Source of the DNA: Verrucosispora sp. WMMD573
GTDB lineage: Bacteria > Actinomycetota > Actinomycetes > Mycobacteriales > Micromonosporaceae
DNA length: 64,000 bases
NCBI RefSeq assembly: GCF_027497175.1
Contig: NZ_CP114901.1
Location: forward strand, 3,038,001-3,102,000
Direction: 5' to 3'
Position 1 is the first letter of the stretch. Each line of letters opens with the position of its first letter. Positions 40,240 through 49,253 of this stretch are shown here, one piece after another. Position numbers and translations under genes: made by a program. The notes under the pieces were generated by a model that ran no database searches, was not told the DNA's origin, and saw nothing but the letters and a program-made list of their open reading frames with translations.

Positions 40240-42303
40240 GTGGCCCGATCCACCTCCCTGCTGAAGCGGCTGCTCGTCGGCCGGCCGTTCCGGTCCGACC
40301 GGCTCAAGCACACCCTCCTGCCGAAGCGCATCGCCCTGCCCGTCTTCGCCTCGGACGCGCTGTCGAGCGTGGCGTACGCGCCGGACGAGATCCTGCTGAT
40401 GCTCTCCATCGCGGGTGCCTCGGCGTTCGTGTTCTCGCCGTGGGTCGCCCTCGGCGTGGTCGTGGTCATGCTGACCGTGGTGGCCAGCTACCGGCAGAAC
40501 GTGCACGCCTACCCGTCGGGCGGCGGCGACTACGAGGTGGCCACCGTGAACCTCGGCCCGCGTGCCGGGGTGGGGGTGGCCAGCGCGCTGCTTGTCGACT
40601 ACGTGCTGACCGTCGCGGTGTCGGTCTCCTCCGGGGTGGCCAACCTCGGCTCGGTGATCCCCTTCGTGGCGACCCACAAGGTGCTCATCGCGGTCACCGC
40701 CGTGGTGCTGTTGACCGCGGTCAACCTGCGCGGGATCAGGGAGGCGGGCAGCGCGTTCGCCATCCCCACGTACGGTTTCATGATCGTTATTGTCGGCATG
40801 ATCCTTACCGGGTTGGTCCGGATCGTCGTACTCGGCGAGGACCTGCGCGCCCCCAGCGCCGACCTGGTCATCGCCGCAGAGTGGCACGACACCACCGGCT
40901 GGGCGATGGCGTTCCTGCTGCTGCGCAGCTTCTCCTCCGGCTGCGCCGCGCTGACCGGCGTGGAAGCGATCTCCAACGGCGTGCCGGCGTTCAAGGCGCC
41001 GAAGAGCCGCAACGCCGCCACCACGCTGCTGATGCTGGGCCTGGTCGCGGTGACCATGCTGGTCGGCATCGTCTGGCTGGCCCGGCTCACCGGGCTGCAG
41101 TTCGTCGAGAACCCGGCCCTGCAGGTCGTTTCCGGACCCGAGGGGTACGTGCAGAAAACGGTCACCGCGCAACTCGGTGAGACGATCTTCGGGCCGGGCT
41201 CGGTGCTGCTGTTCCTGGTCGTCGGGGTGACCGCCACGATCCTGTTCGTCGCCGCCAACACGGCCTTCACCGGCTTCCCGGTGCTCGGCTCGATCCTCGC
41301 CCAGGACCGCTACCTGCCCCGGCAACTGCACACCCGGGGCGACCGGCTCGCCTTCTCCAACGGGATCCTCTTCCTGGCCGGTTTCGCGATCCTGTTGATC
41401 ATCGGCTTCCAGGCCGAGGTGACCAAGCTCATCCAGCTCTACATCGTGGGCGTCTTCGTCTCGTTCACCCTCTCCCAGGCCGGGATGATCCGGCACTGGA
41501 ACCGGCTGCTGCGCAACGAGCGCGACCCGCAGGTGCGCAGCCGAATGCTCCGGTCCCGGGCGATCAACACCTTCGGCATGGCGATGACCGGCGCGGTGCT
41601 GGTGATCGTGTTGATCACCAAGTTCCTGCTCGGCGCCTGGATCGCCATCGTCGCGATGGGCCTGATCTACGTACTGATGCTGGCCATCCGCCGGCACTAC
41701 AACCGGGTGGCGGTCGAACTGGCCCCGGACGACGGACGGCCGGTACTGCCGGCCCGCAACCACGCGATCGTGCTGGTCAGCAAGTTGCACCAGCCCACCC
41801 TGCGGGCGGTGGCGTACGCGCAGGCCACCCGGCCGGACACCCTCACCGCGGTGACCGTCAACGTAGACGACCACGACACCCGCCAGTTGCAGGCCGACTG
41901 GGACCGGCGGGAGGTGCCGATCCCACTGACCGTGATCGACTCGCCGTATCGGGAGATCACCCGCCCGATCCTGAACTACGTGGCCGGGGTACGCCGGGAG
42001 TCGCCGCGCGACGTGGTCACCGTCTTCATCCCCGAGTACGTCGTGGGTCGCTGGTGGGAGAACCTGTTGCACAACCAGAGCGCGCTGCGGCTCAAGGGCC
42101 GGCTGCTGTTCGAGCCCGGGGTGATGGTGACCAGCGTGCCGTGGCAGCTCGCCTCGACGGCCGGCAAGGACCTGGACCGGATGGACGCCACGCTCGGCCG
42201 TGGGCCGGTCCGTGGTCCCCGGGCGGCGCGCGGTGCCACCCTGCCCCCGTCTGCTCCGCCGCCGGGCCCGGAACGCGAACCGTCGGACGGGGAACCCCGG
42301 TGA
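40240..42303 (+). CDS. APC-superfamily permease, probable KimA-like potassium transporter
   Basis: Polytopic membrane protein of 687 residues: about 12 transmembrane helices in residues 25-460 and a soluble C-terminal domain. The first-helix motif FASDALSSVAYAPDEILLML and AYPSGGGDYEVATVNLGPRAG are shared with the KimA (YdaO) group. Its neighbours are two RCK/TrkA proteins, and Bacillus KimA is a high-affinity K+/H+ symporter, so potassium transport is more likely than amino-acid uptake. The C-terminal region HAIVLVSKLHQPTLRAVAYA resembles the KimA cytoplasmic domain that binds c-di-AMP. GTG 40240 is the best start. Its TGA overlaps the next gene's GTG. Confidence 0.85.
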   Translation: MARSTSLLKRLLVGRPFRSDRLKHTLLPKRIALPVFASDALSSVAYAPDEILLMLSIAGASAFVFSPWVALGVVVVMLTVVASYRQNVHAYPSGGGDYEVATVNLGPRAGVGVASALLVDYVLTVAVSVSSGVANLGSVIPFVATHKVLIAVTAVVLLTAVNLRGIREAGSAFAIPTYGFMIVIVGMILTGLVRIVVLGEDLRAPSADLVIAAEWHDTTGWAMAFLLLRSFSSGCAALTGVEAISNGVPAFKAPKSRNAATTLLMLGLVAVTMLVGIVWLARLTGLQFVENPALQVVSGPEGYVQKTVTAQLGETIFGPGSVLLFLVVGVTATILFVAANTAFTGFPVLGSILAQDRYLPRQLHTRGDRLAFSNGILFLAGFAILLIIGFQAEVTKLIQLYIVGVFVSFTLSQAGMIRHWNRLLRNERDPQVRSRMLRSRAINTFGMAMTGAVLVIVLITKFLLGAWIAIVAMGLIYVLMLAIRRHYNRVAVELAPDDGRPVLPARNHAIVLVSKLHQPTLRAVAYAQATRPDTLTAVTVNVDDHDTRQLQADWDRREVPIPLTVIDSPYREITRPILNYVAGVRRESPRDVVTVFIPEYVVGRWWENLLHNQSALRLKGRLLFEPGVMVTSVPWQLASTAGKDLDRMDATLGRGPVRGPRAARGATLPPSAPPPGPEREPSDGEPR

Positions 42304-43550
42304 GCGAGCGGGTCGTCGGGCTCGGCGTGACGAGCGGGTTGGAGGAGGCCGAGCGGGTCGAACTGACCGTGGCGGCGGTCGCCCCCGGTGGACACTGCGT
42401 GGCCCGGGTGGACGGCCAGGTGGTCTTCGTCCGGCACGCCCTGCCGGGCGAGCGGGTGTTGGCAGAGGTGACCGAGGTGCACCGCGGTTTCGTCCGGGCC
42501 GACGCGGTCACCGTGCTGGAGGCGGCACCGGAGCGGGTCGACCCGCCCTGCCCGTACGCGCGACCGGGGCGCTGCGGCGGATGCGACCTGCAACACGTCG
42601 CCCCCGACGCCCAGCTGCGCTGGAAGGAGGCGGTGGTCCGCGAGCAGCTCGTCCGCCTCGGCGGGCTGGACGAGGCCCGGTGTGACGAGCTGGACCTGCG
42701 GGTGACGGCGTTGCCGGGCGGTCCGCTCGGCTGGCGGTCCCGGGTCCGCTACGCGGTCGACGCGGCGGGTCGTGCCGGGCTGCTCAAGCACCGCTCCCAC
42801 GAGGTGGTGCCGGTCGACCGCTGTCTGATCGCCCATCCGGCGATCCAGGAGCTGCCGGTGCTCACCGCCGCCGGGGTGAGCTGGCCGGACGCCGAGGCGG
42901 TGGAGACCGTCGCCAGCACCGGCGGGGACGTGGCCGTGACCGCCGTGGCGGCCGGGGTCGGTCGCCGGGTCAGCGGCCCGGAACGGATCCGGGAGCGGGC
43001 CGCCGGCCGCGAGTGGGTGCTGCCCGCCCCGTCGTTCTGGCAGGTGCACCCCGCCGCCGCGGACGCCCTGGTCGACGCGGTGCTGGAGCTGGCAGCCCCC
43101 CGGCCGGGGGAGCGGGCCTGGGATCTCTACGGTGGCGCCGGCCTGTTCGCTGCCGCGCTTGCCGGTCGGGTGGGCGAAACCGGGCGGGTCACCCTGGTCG
43201 AGGCGGCCGGTGACGGCGTCGCGGCGGCCCGGGAGAACCTGCGCGACCTGCCCACCGTCGAGGTGGTGGCGGCCCGGGTGGAGACCGCTCTGGCCCGTCG
43301 CCGCATCACCGGCCCGGTCGACGTGGTGGTGCTCGATCCGCCCCGGACGGGGGCCGGCGCGCGGGTGGTACGCGACGTGGTGGCCGCCGGGCCGCGCGCG
43401 GTGACGTACGTCGCCTGTGATCCCGCCGCGTTCGCCCGGGACGTACGGGTCTTCGCCGAGTTGGGGTGGCGACTGGCGGCGTTGCGCGGGTACGACCTGT
43501 TTCCGATGACCCGGCACGTGGAGCTGGTCGGGCTGCTGGTGCGGGACTGA
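42300..43550 (+). CDS. TRAM-domain 23S rRNA/tRNA (uracil-5) methyltransferase, TrmA/RlmD family
   Basis: SAM-dependent RNA methyltransferase of 416 residues. It has an N-terminal TRAM domain ([19 protein letters not shown]), a cluster of cysteines for an iron-sulfur centre ([16 protein letters not shown]), a SAM-binding motif ([16 protein letters not shown]) and the catalytic motif [12 protein letters not shown], with Cys as nucleophile. DPPRTGAG is the expected motif IV. Target base not predictable. The GTG start overlaps the permease stop; the pairing with APC permease and TrkA genes is conserved in mycobacteria (Rv2689c-Rv2692). Confidence 0.92.
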   Translation: MSERVVGLGVTSGLEEAERVELTVAAVAPGGHCVARVDGQVVFVRHALPGERVLAEVTEVHRGFVRADAVTVLEAAPERVDPPCPYARPGRCGGCDLQHVAPDAQLRWKEAVVREQLVRLGGLDEARCDELDLRVTALPGGPLGWRSRVRYAVDAAGRAGLLKHRSHEVVPVDRCLIAHPAIQELPVLTAAGVSWPDAEAVETVASTGGDVAVTAVAAGVGRRVSGPERIRERAAGREWVLPAPSFWQVHPAAADALVDAVLELAAPRPGERAWDLYGGAGLFAAALAGRVGETGRVTLVEAAGDGVAAARENLRDLPTVEVVAARVETALARRRITGPVDVVVLDPPRTGAGARVVRDVVAAGPRAVTYVACDPAAFARDVRVFAELGWRLAALRGYDLFPMTRHVELVGLLVRD

Positions 43551-43621
43551 CCAGGCGCTCAGTCCCGATGGTCGCCGCGCCCGGGCTGCGAGGTGCGCGA
43601 GTGCCGATAGACTCTGCGGTC

Positions 43622-45568
43622 ATGAGTGTTGAAGAGGACACGGCCAACCACGGCCGGCTGCTGGCCACGGTGCACGGTCCCCAGGACGTCAAGCGGATGT
43701 CCGCCACCGAACTGGACATCCTCGCCGCCGAGATCCGCGACTTCCTGATCGCCAAGGTGTCGCGTACCGGTGGGCACATCGGGCCCAACCTGGGCGTGGT
43801 GGAACTCACCCTGGCCCTGCACCGGGTCTTCGACTCTCCCCGGGACCGGCTGCTGTTCGACACCGGCCACCAGGCGTACGTCCACAAGATCGTTACCGGC
43901 CGGCAGGGCGGGTTCGACCAGCTGCGCCAGCGGGGCGGGCTCTCCGGTTACCCCAGCCAGGCCGAGAGCGAGCACGACCTCATCGAGAACTCGCACGCCT
44001 CCACCGCCCTGTCGTACGCCGACGGGCTGGCCAAGGCGTACGCGCTGCGCGGCGAGTCGCGCAGCGTCGTCGCCGTGGTGGGTGACGGGGCACTGACCGG
44101 CGGCATGTGCTGGGAGGCGCTGAACAACATCGCCGCCACCGACAACCCGCTGGTCATCGTGGTCAACGACAACGGCCGCTCGTACGCCCCGACGATCGGC
44201 GGTCTGGCCCACCACCTCTCGACGCTGCGGCTCAACCCCGGCTACGAGAAGGTCCTGGACGCCGTCAAGGACGCCCTCGGGTCGACCCCGCTGGTCGGCA
44301 AGCCGATGTACGAGGTGCTGCACGCGGTCAAGAAGGGCATCAAGGACGCGGTCGCCCCGCAGGCGATGTTCGAGGACCTCGGCATCAAGTACGTCGGCCC
44401 GGTCGACGGGCACGACCTGGCTGCCGTCGAGACGGCCCTGCGGGCGGCGAAGAACTTCGGCGGCCCGGTGATCGTGCACGCGGTGACCCGCAAGGGCTAC
44501 GGCTACCGCCCCGCCGAGGAGGACGAGGCGGACTGCTTCCACAGCCCGGGCGCCTTCGACATCGCCGACGGCAAGGCCACGGCCGCACCATCGGTGAAGT
44601 GGACCCACGTCTTCGCCGACGAGCTGGTCGCGATCGCGGACCAGCGGCCCGACGTGGTGGGCATCACCGCGGCGATGGCCGAGCCGACCGGCATCGCGAA
44701 GCTGGCCCGCAAGTACCCGGAGCGCACCTACGACGTGGGCATCGCCGAGCAGCACGCCGCCACCTCGGCGGCCGGCCTGGCACTCGGCGGGCTGCACCCG
44801 GTGGTGGCGGTCTACGCGACCTTCCTCAACCGGGCGTTCGACCAGGTCGTGCTGGACGTGGCGATGCACAGGCTGCCGGTGACCTTCGTCCTGGACCGGG
44901 CCGGGATCACCGGCCCCGACGGGCCGAGCCACTACGGCATCTGGGACATGTCGGTCTTCGGGGTGGTACCGGGCCTGCGGATCGCGGCGCCCCGGGACGC
45001 CGCCACGCTCCGCGAGGAGCTGCGCGAGGCGGTCGCCGTGGACGACGGCCCCACCATCGTCCGCTTCCCGACCGGTGCGGTCGCCGCCGATCTGCCCGCC
45101 GTGCGGCGGGTCGGGCCGGTCGACGTGCTGGCGGAGTCGGCGCGTACCGACGTGCTGCTGGTCGCGGTGGGTGCCTTCGGTCAGCTCGGCATGGAGGTCG
45201 CTGCCCGGGTCGCCGAGCAGGGTTACGGGGTCACCGTGGTCGACCCGCGCTGGGTGCGTCCGATCCCGGCGGAGCTGGTCGAGCTGGCCACCGAGCACCG
45301 GCTGGTGGTCACGATCGAGGACGGCGTACGGTCCGGCGGGGTGGGCGACGCGCTTGCCCAGGCCATGCGGGACGCCGACGTCCGGGTGCCGCTGCGGGAC
45401 CTGGGCGTGCCGCCCGGGTGGTATCCGCACGGTTCCCGCAACCAGCTCCTGACCGACCTCGGCCTGACCGCCCAGGACGTGGCCCGCGACGTCACCGGCT
45501 GGATCTCCCGCCTCGACACCGAGCCGGTCGACCCACCCCACCTCGCCACCAACCCCACCCCCAACTGA
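43622..45568 (+). CDS. dxs: 1-deoxy-D-xylulose-5-phosphate synthase
   Basis: First enzyme of the MEP isoprenoid pathway: condenses pyruvate and glyceraldehyde 3-phosphate, using thiamine diphosphate. 648 residues. Landmarks: [18 protein letters not shown], catalytic-region [14 protein letters not shown]/Mg motif [17 protein letters not shown], and the C-terminal [18 protein letters not shown] and [10 protein letters not shown]. Cytoplasmic dimer expected. The last 15 residues are proline/threonine-rich and are encoded by a C-rich stretch that mirrors the G-rich tract beyond the stop. Start at ATG 43622 ([11 protein letters not shown]). Confidence 0.97.
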   Translation: MSVEEDTANHGRLLATVHGPQDVKRMSATELDILAAEIRDFLIAKVSRTGGHIGPNLGVVELTLALHRVFDSPRDRLLFDTGHQAYVHKIVTGRQGGFDQLRQRGGLSGYPSQAESEHDLIENSHASTALSYADGLAKAYALRGESRSVVAVVGDGALTGGMCWEALNNIAATDNPLVIVVNDNGRSYAPTIGGLAHHLSTLRLNPGYEKVLDAVKDALGSTPLVGKPMYEVLHAVKKGIKDAVAPQAMFEDLGIKYVGPVDGHDLAAVETALRAAKNFGGPVIVHAVTRKGYGYRPAEEDEADCFHSPGAFDIADGKATAAPSVKWTHVFADELVAIADQRPDVVGITAAMAEPTGIAKLARKYPERTYDVGIAEQHAATSAAGLALGGLHPVVAVYATFLNRAFDQVVLDVAMHRLPVTFVLDRAGITGPDGPSHYGIWDMSVFGVVPGLRIAAPRDAATLREELREAVAVDDGPTIVRFPTGAVAADLPAVRRVGPVDVLAESARTDVLLVAVGAFGQLGMEVAARVAEQGYGVTVVDPRWVRPIPAELVELATEHRLVVTIEDGVRSGGVGDALAQAMRDADVRVPLRDLGVPPGWYPHGSRNQLLTDLGLTAQDVARDVTGWISRLDTEPVDPPHLATNPTPN

Positions 45569-45610
45569 CCCACCCGCCCCCGCCTCCCTGCCCCGCGCGG
45601 GTGCCGCGCG

Positions 45611-45736
45611 GCGTTGATCATGAAGTTGTTGTCACTGCGTCCGGCGTGGCGCGACAACAACTTCATGATCAACGCGTGCGGACGGAGGGGGGGTGGGGGA
45701 GGTGGGGGAGGGGGGTGGGGTGGGGTGGGGGAGGGG
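45611..45736. repeat. Family B palindrome with adjoining G-rich tract, copy 2
   Basis: Perfect 23-bp arms at 45611-45633 and 45653-45675 (core ATCATGAAGTTGTTG) around a 19-nt spacer. An almost pure G tract with runs of four to seven G follows at 45681-45736 and reaches the stop of the convergent lipoprotein gene. C-rich sequence on the other side (about 45538-45600) could pair with it, making a long extended hairpin. Same composite layout as 29837-29955. Confidence 0.9.
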
Positions 45737-46936
45737 TTAGCGGTGGGGGGAGCCGGTGGAGCGGTAGTGGGTCTTTTCGTCGGCGGCGAGGCTGAAGGTT
45801 TCGCGGCGCTCGGGCAGTGGGGCCACCACCAGTCCGGGGCGGTCGACCAGGCGGGTCGTGTCCGGCGGCACCGACAGCGTGGTGTCCTTGGTGGCACGCC
45901 AGCTCAGCACGACCAGCGGCTGGTCCGGAACCGGCAGCTCGTAGACCTGCAACGGGTTCGTCCGGTCGGCGGGGGAGAGCACCACCGGGCCGTCGTCGGC
46001 GGGTCGGTACACCACCGCGCTCATCGTGCCCTCGGCGCTCTCCCAGGTGAGCTGCTCCAACTCGGCCGGCTCGCCACCGTCGAGCGACAGCTCGCCGAGC
46101 GTACGCACGGCGAGTTTAGCCATCGGCCAGGACGCCGGCACCGACTGCGGCACGTCCCGGTCACCGGCACGCCGGAGGATGCTGCCGAACGGGCCGTCCT
46201 CGCCGGCCAGCAGGCAGGTGTCGAGGCCGGTCAGGGCGCGCCGGCCGGAGCCGCTCTCGTCGCGTACCAGCGGGTAGCGGGGGGCGGTGATGCCGGTGCC
46301 GAGGTCGAGTAGCCGATCGGTGGCCCGGCCCCGGGGCAGCGACTCGGTGGAGCGCAGGGTGGCGGTGACGGTCACCGCTCGGCACCGGGGCACCTCGACC
46401 GGGTCGGTCAGGCCGTCGCGGTCGGACAGGATGCGGCCGCTCGGCCCGACCAGTCGCCGAACCCGCTCGGAGGTCAGATAGCGTCGGCCGTCGGCGGCTT
46501 GGACCGGCAACACGTCGGAATAGACCAGGTAGCCGGGATCGGTGTACTCGGTGGCGTGACTGACCGTGTACCGGTCGCCGTCGCCGGTGAGTTGAAGCAG
46601 CCAGGACGCGGCCTCACCGGGCACCGACGCGGCGACCAGGGCCAACGGCCTGCCGTCGACCGCACCGGAGAAGAGGATCCCGGACGAGGGTACGTGCACC
46701 CGGTCGTCCACGGGCGAGCGCCAGTCGCGTACCGCCTCGGTGACGGCGGCGGTCGCCGCGGTGTCCTCGGCGAGTGAGCCGCGGGGCGGCCACACCGTCA
46801 GGGAACCGTCCATGCTGTCATAGCCGACCCGCAGGTCCCGTGCCTGACGCTCGACGACCGGCCCGCAGGCGGTGGCGGCGATCAGCAGGGTGGACAGGCC
46901 GGTGGCGGTCAAGCCGCGCCAACGGGCTGGAGCCAC
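45737..46936 (-). CDS. Putative secreted lipoprotein of unknown function
   Basis: A 399-residue exported protein. The N-terminus has a signal sequence ending in a lipobox, STLLIAATAC (Cys24), so it is probably lipid-anchored outside the membrane. The rest is beta-rich without recognisable domain motifs; segments such as GILFSGAVDGRPLALVAAS and PLVVLSWRATKDTTLSVPP suggest a beta-propeller or sandwich. It is divergent from the first of three large membrane paralogues, with a 169-nt promoter region between. I do not recognise the family. Confidence 0.78.
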   Translation of the reverse strand: MAPARWRGLTATGLSTLLIAATACGPVVERQARDLRVGYDSMDGSLTVWPPRGSLAEDTAATAAVTEAVRDWRSPVDDRVHVPSSGILFSGAVDGRPLALVAASVPGEAASWLLQLTGDGDRYTVSHATEYTDPGYLVYSDVLPVQAADGRRYLTSERVRRLVGPSGRILSDRDGLTDPVEVPRCRAVTVTATLRSTESLPRGRATDRLLDLGTGITAPRYPLVRDESGSGRRALTGLDTCLLAGEDGPFGSILRRAGDRDVPQSVPASWPMAKLAVRTLGELSLDGGEPAELEQLTWESAEGTMSAVVYRPADDGPVVLSPADRTNPLQVYELPVPDQPLVVLSWRATKDTTLSVPPDTTRLVDRPGLVVAPLPERRETFSLAADEKTHYRSTGSPHR

Positions 46937-47062
46937 CTGTCACGCCCCCGATCGGATCGCGTCGTCGTGTCGGAGGGCAATAGTACGAGACGTTCCGTCG
47001 CCGCTTCGGGTCGCCATACGCTGCGTCGCGTGGCCACCACACCGACCACAGGGGACACCGCG

Positions 47063-47096
47063 TTGACTTGGGGCATTTTCCCCACTCGGGTAGACT
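47063..47096 (+). promoter_or_regulatory. Candidate promoter of the first membrane paralogue
   Basis: TAGACT at 47091-47096 is preceded by TTGGGG (47068-47073) with a 17-bp spacer; TTGACT at 47063-47068 lies further out. A GGGG-CATTTT-CCCC inverted repeat overlaps the spacer. Transcription would begin about 3 nt before the GTG, giving an almost leaderless mRNA. Confidence 0.5.
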
Positions 47097-47105
47097 CCGC
47101 CGACT

Positions 47106-49253
47106 GTGACGCCTGCCGAGACCCGCGCCGCCGCGCTGCCGAGATCCGCCGACGTCGCCGACTCTCCCTCCGAAGTCGTCACCGTCGGTGATCAGCCGCA
47201 CGACCGCGTGCGGTCCGCGCCGGGGGCCACCACGTCCGCCGCCGAGCCGGCCGTGGCGGAGGCCGCAGCGATCGACGGGGCGGCACCCGCGACCGAGGCC
47301 CCGGCACCCGCGACCGAGGCCCCGGCACCCGCGACCGAGGCCCCGGCACCCGCGACCGAGGCCCCGGCACCCGCGACCGAGGCGCCGGTCACGGAGGCGC
47401 CGATCACCGAGGCACCCGCGACCGGGGGTGGGACGGACCGGCAGTTGACGGAGACCGCACCGGCCGACGGTACGCGGGGCGCCGATGCCGCCGATGCCGC
47501 TCCGGAGCGCCGACGCCGGTGGACGCCCCGGCGACGGGACCTCGCGGTCTTCGGCGGGTTCCTGCTGACCGCGCTCTGGGTGACCAGCCAGATCTGGATG
47601 GACCCGGCCGGTCGGGTGGCCTCGCTCTACAGCAGTGACCCGGCGCAGGTGCAGTTCTTTCTCGCCCACTCGGTGCGGGTGGTGCTGCACGGGGAGTTTC
47701 CCTTCTTCACCGAGCAGTTCAACTATCCCGACGGGGTCAACCTGATGGCCAACACGGCCATCCTCGCCCTGGGTATCCCGATGGTGCCGGTGACCCTGCT
47801 GTTCGGGCCGGCCGTGACGTTCGTACTGCTGGTGACGCTCGGTCTCGCCGGGACCGCCTCGGCCTGGTATTTCGTGCTGTCCCGGCACGTGGTGCGCAAC
47901 CCGCTCGCCGCGGTGGTGGGTGGCTGGTTCTGCGGCTTCTCACCGGCGATGTTGTCGCACGCCAGCTGGCACCCGAACATCATCAGCCAGTTCCTGCTGC
48001 CGTTCATCGTGTGGCGGGTCATGGTGATCACCCGATCGACCCGGCCGTACCGGGACGGCGCGCTGCTGGCCCTGCTGGTCACCGCCCAGGCGTTCATCAA
48101 CGAGGAGATCCTGCTCTTCACCGCGATGGGCTGCGGGATCTTCCTGATCGCGGTGGTCGTCCAGCGGCCCGGGCTCTGGTCGGCGGCCTGGCGGCCGTTG
48201 GTCAAGTCGCTGGTCACCTGCACGGTGATCGCCGGCGCGCTGTTGGCGTACCCGCTGTACATCCAGTTCGCCGGCCCGATGGCGTACCACGGGCTCAGCG
48301 ACGCCGTCCGTGACTACGGCAACGACATCGCCGCGTACTTCGCCCCCGGTTCGCCCACAATCGGCGGCAACCAGCGGGCGAACGTCAATCTCGCGCCGAA
48401 CTACTCCGAGGAGAACGCCTTCTTCGGGTGGAGCCTGGCGTTGATCGCGGTCGGCATCGTGCTCTGGCTCCGACGGGAGGTGCTGATCCGGGCGCTCGCC
48501 GCGACCGCCGCCTTCTACACGATTCTGTCCCTCGGTGAGCGGATCAGCTGGTGGGACCGGGAACTGGTCGTCGGGCCGTGGGAGTGGCTGGTCCGGCTGC
48601 CGCTGCTCGACGCGGTGGTGCCGACCCGGTTCGGCATGATCACCGGCGTGGTGGTGGCGATCCTGCTGGCTCTGGCCATCGAGCGGACCAGCACCCTGTC
48701 CATGGACCGGCGGACCGTGCGTACGCTCACCGCCGCCGGTCTGGTGCTCGCGTTGCTGCCGATCACCCCGATGCCGCTGCCGATGACCTCCCGCCCGCCG
48801 GTGCCGGACTTCATCACCTCCGACCGGTGGCGCGCCTACGTCGGGCCTGACCAGACCCTGGTGCCGATCCCGGTGCCGAGCATGGGCAACACCCACGGCA
48901 TGCGCTGGGCCGCCGCCACCAACCTCGACTTCAAGATCCCCGGTGGCTACTTCCTCGCCCCACGTAACGGCAACACCGGCGACCCGGGTCGCTTCGGTGG
49001 CCGGCCCAGCGGCATCGGGAAGCTACTGGAAGAGGTCGCCACCACCGGCCGGACGCCGCAACTGGACGACCGGCAGCGGCGTCGGTCCCTGGACGAGTTG
49101 CGGCACTGGCGGGCGGCGATCCTCGTGCTGCCGGTCCGGCAGCCGCACTCGGAGCCGCTGCGGCAGACCGTCGAGCAACTGGTCGGACCGGCCCGGCTCG
49201 AACTGGACGTCTGGGTGTGGGACGTACGGTCACTCACCGACCCCCGGGTCTGA
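47106..49253 (+). CDS. Polytopic membrane protein, GT-C glycosyltransferase-like, paralogue 1
   Basis: A 715-residue membrane protein. Residues 1-135 are hydrophilic and include a (ATEAPAP)n low-complexity run encoded by a 21-bp tandem repeat. About 11 transmembrane helices follow from residue 150, then an extracytoplasmic domain of about 170 residues. It shares with its two paralogues here the loop NYPDGVNLMANT, the acidic FINEEILLF motif, ENAFFGW and VVPTRFGMI. An early acidic loop and the topology recall GT-C membrane glycosyltransferases or YfhO-like proteins, but no enzyme motif is decisive. Its TGA overlaps the ATG of paralogue 2. Confidence 0.8.
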   Translation: MTPAETRAAALPRSADVADSPSEVVTVGDQPHDRVRSAPGATTSAAEPAVAEAAAIDGAAPATEAPAPATEAPAPATEAPAPATEAPAPATEAPVTEAPITEAPATGGGTDRQLTETAPADGTRGADAADAAPERRRRWTPRRRDLAVFGGFLLTALWVTSQIWMDPAGRVASLYSSDPAQVQFFLAHSVRVVLHGEFPFFTEQFNYPDGVNLMANTAILALGIPMVPVTLLFGPAVTFVLLVTLGLAGTASAWYFVLSRHVVRNPLAAVVGGWFCGFSPAMLSHASWHPNIISQFLLPFIVWRVMVITRSTRPYRDGALLALLVTAQAFINEEILLFTAMGCGIFLIAVVVQRPGLWSAAWRPLVKSLVTCTVIAGALLAYPLYIQFAGPMAYHGLSDAVRDYGNDIAAYFAPGSPTIGGNQRANVNLAPNYSEENAFFGWSLALIAVGIVLWLRREVLIRALAATAAFYTILSLGERISWWDRELVVGPWEWLVRLPLLDAVVPTRFGMITGVVVAILLALAIERTSTLSMDRRTVRTLTAAGLVLALLPITPMPLPMTSRPPVPDFITSDRWRAYVGPDQTLVPIPVPSMGNTHGMRWAAATNLDFKIPGGYFLAPRNGNTGDPGRFGGRPSGIGKLLEEVATTGRTPQLDDRQRRRSLDELRHWRAAILVLPVRQPHSEPLRQTVEQLVGPARLELDVWVWDVRSLTDPRV
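47281..47385 (+). repeat. 21-bp tandem repeat, five copies, coding
   Basis: Five consecutive 21-bp units beginning CGGCACCCGCGACCGAGGCC; the first four are identical and the fifth differs near its end. They encode repeats of ATEAPAP in the hydrophilic N-terminus of the membrane protein. Exact identity suggests recent expansion and likely copy-number variation between strains. Confidence 0.93.

Noticed and set aside
40075..42072. Minus-strand frame of 665 codons opposite the APC permease
   Set aside because: Composition is Gly/Arg/His/Gln-rich with no recognisable motif, while the plus strand has an obvious transporter. Shadow frame.
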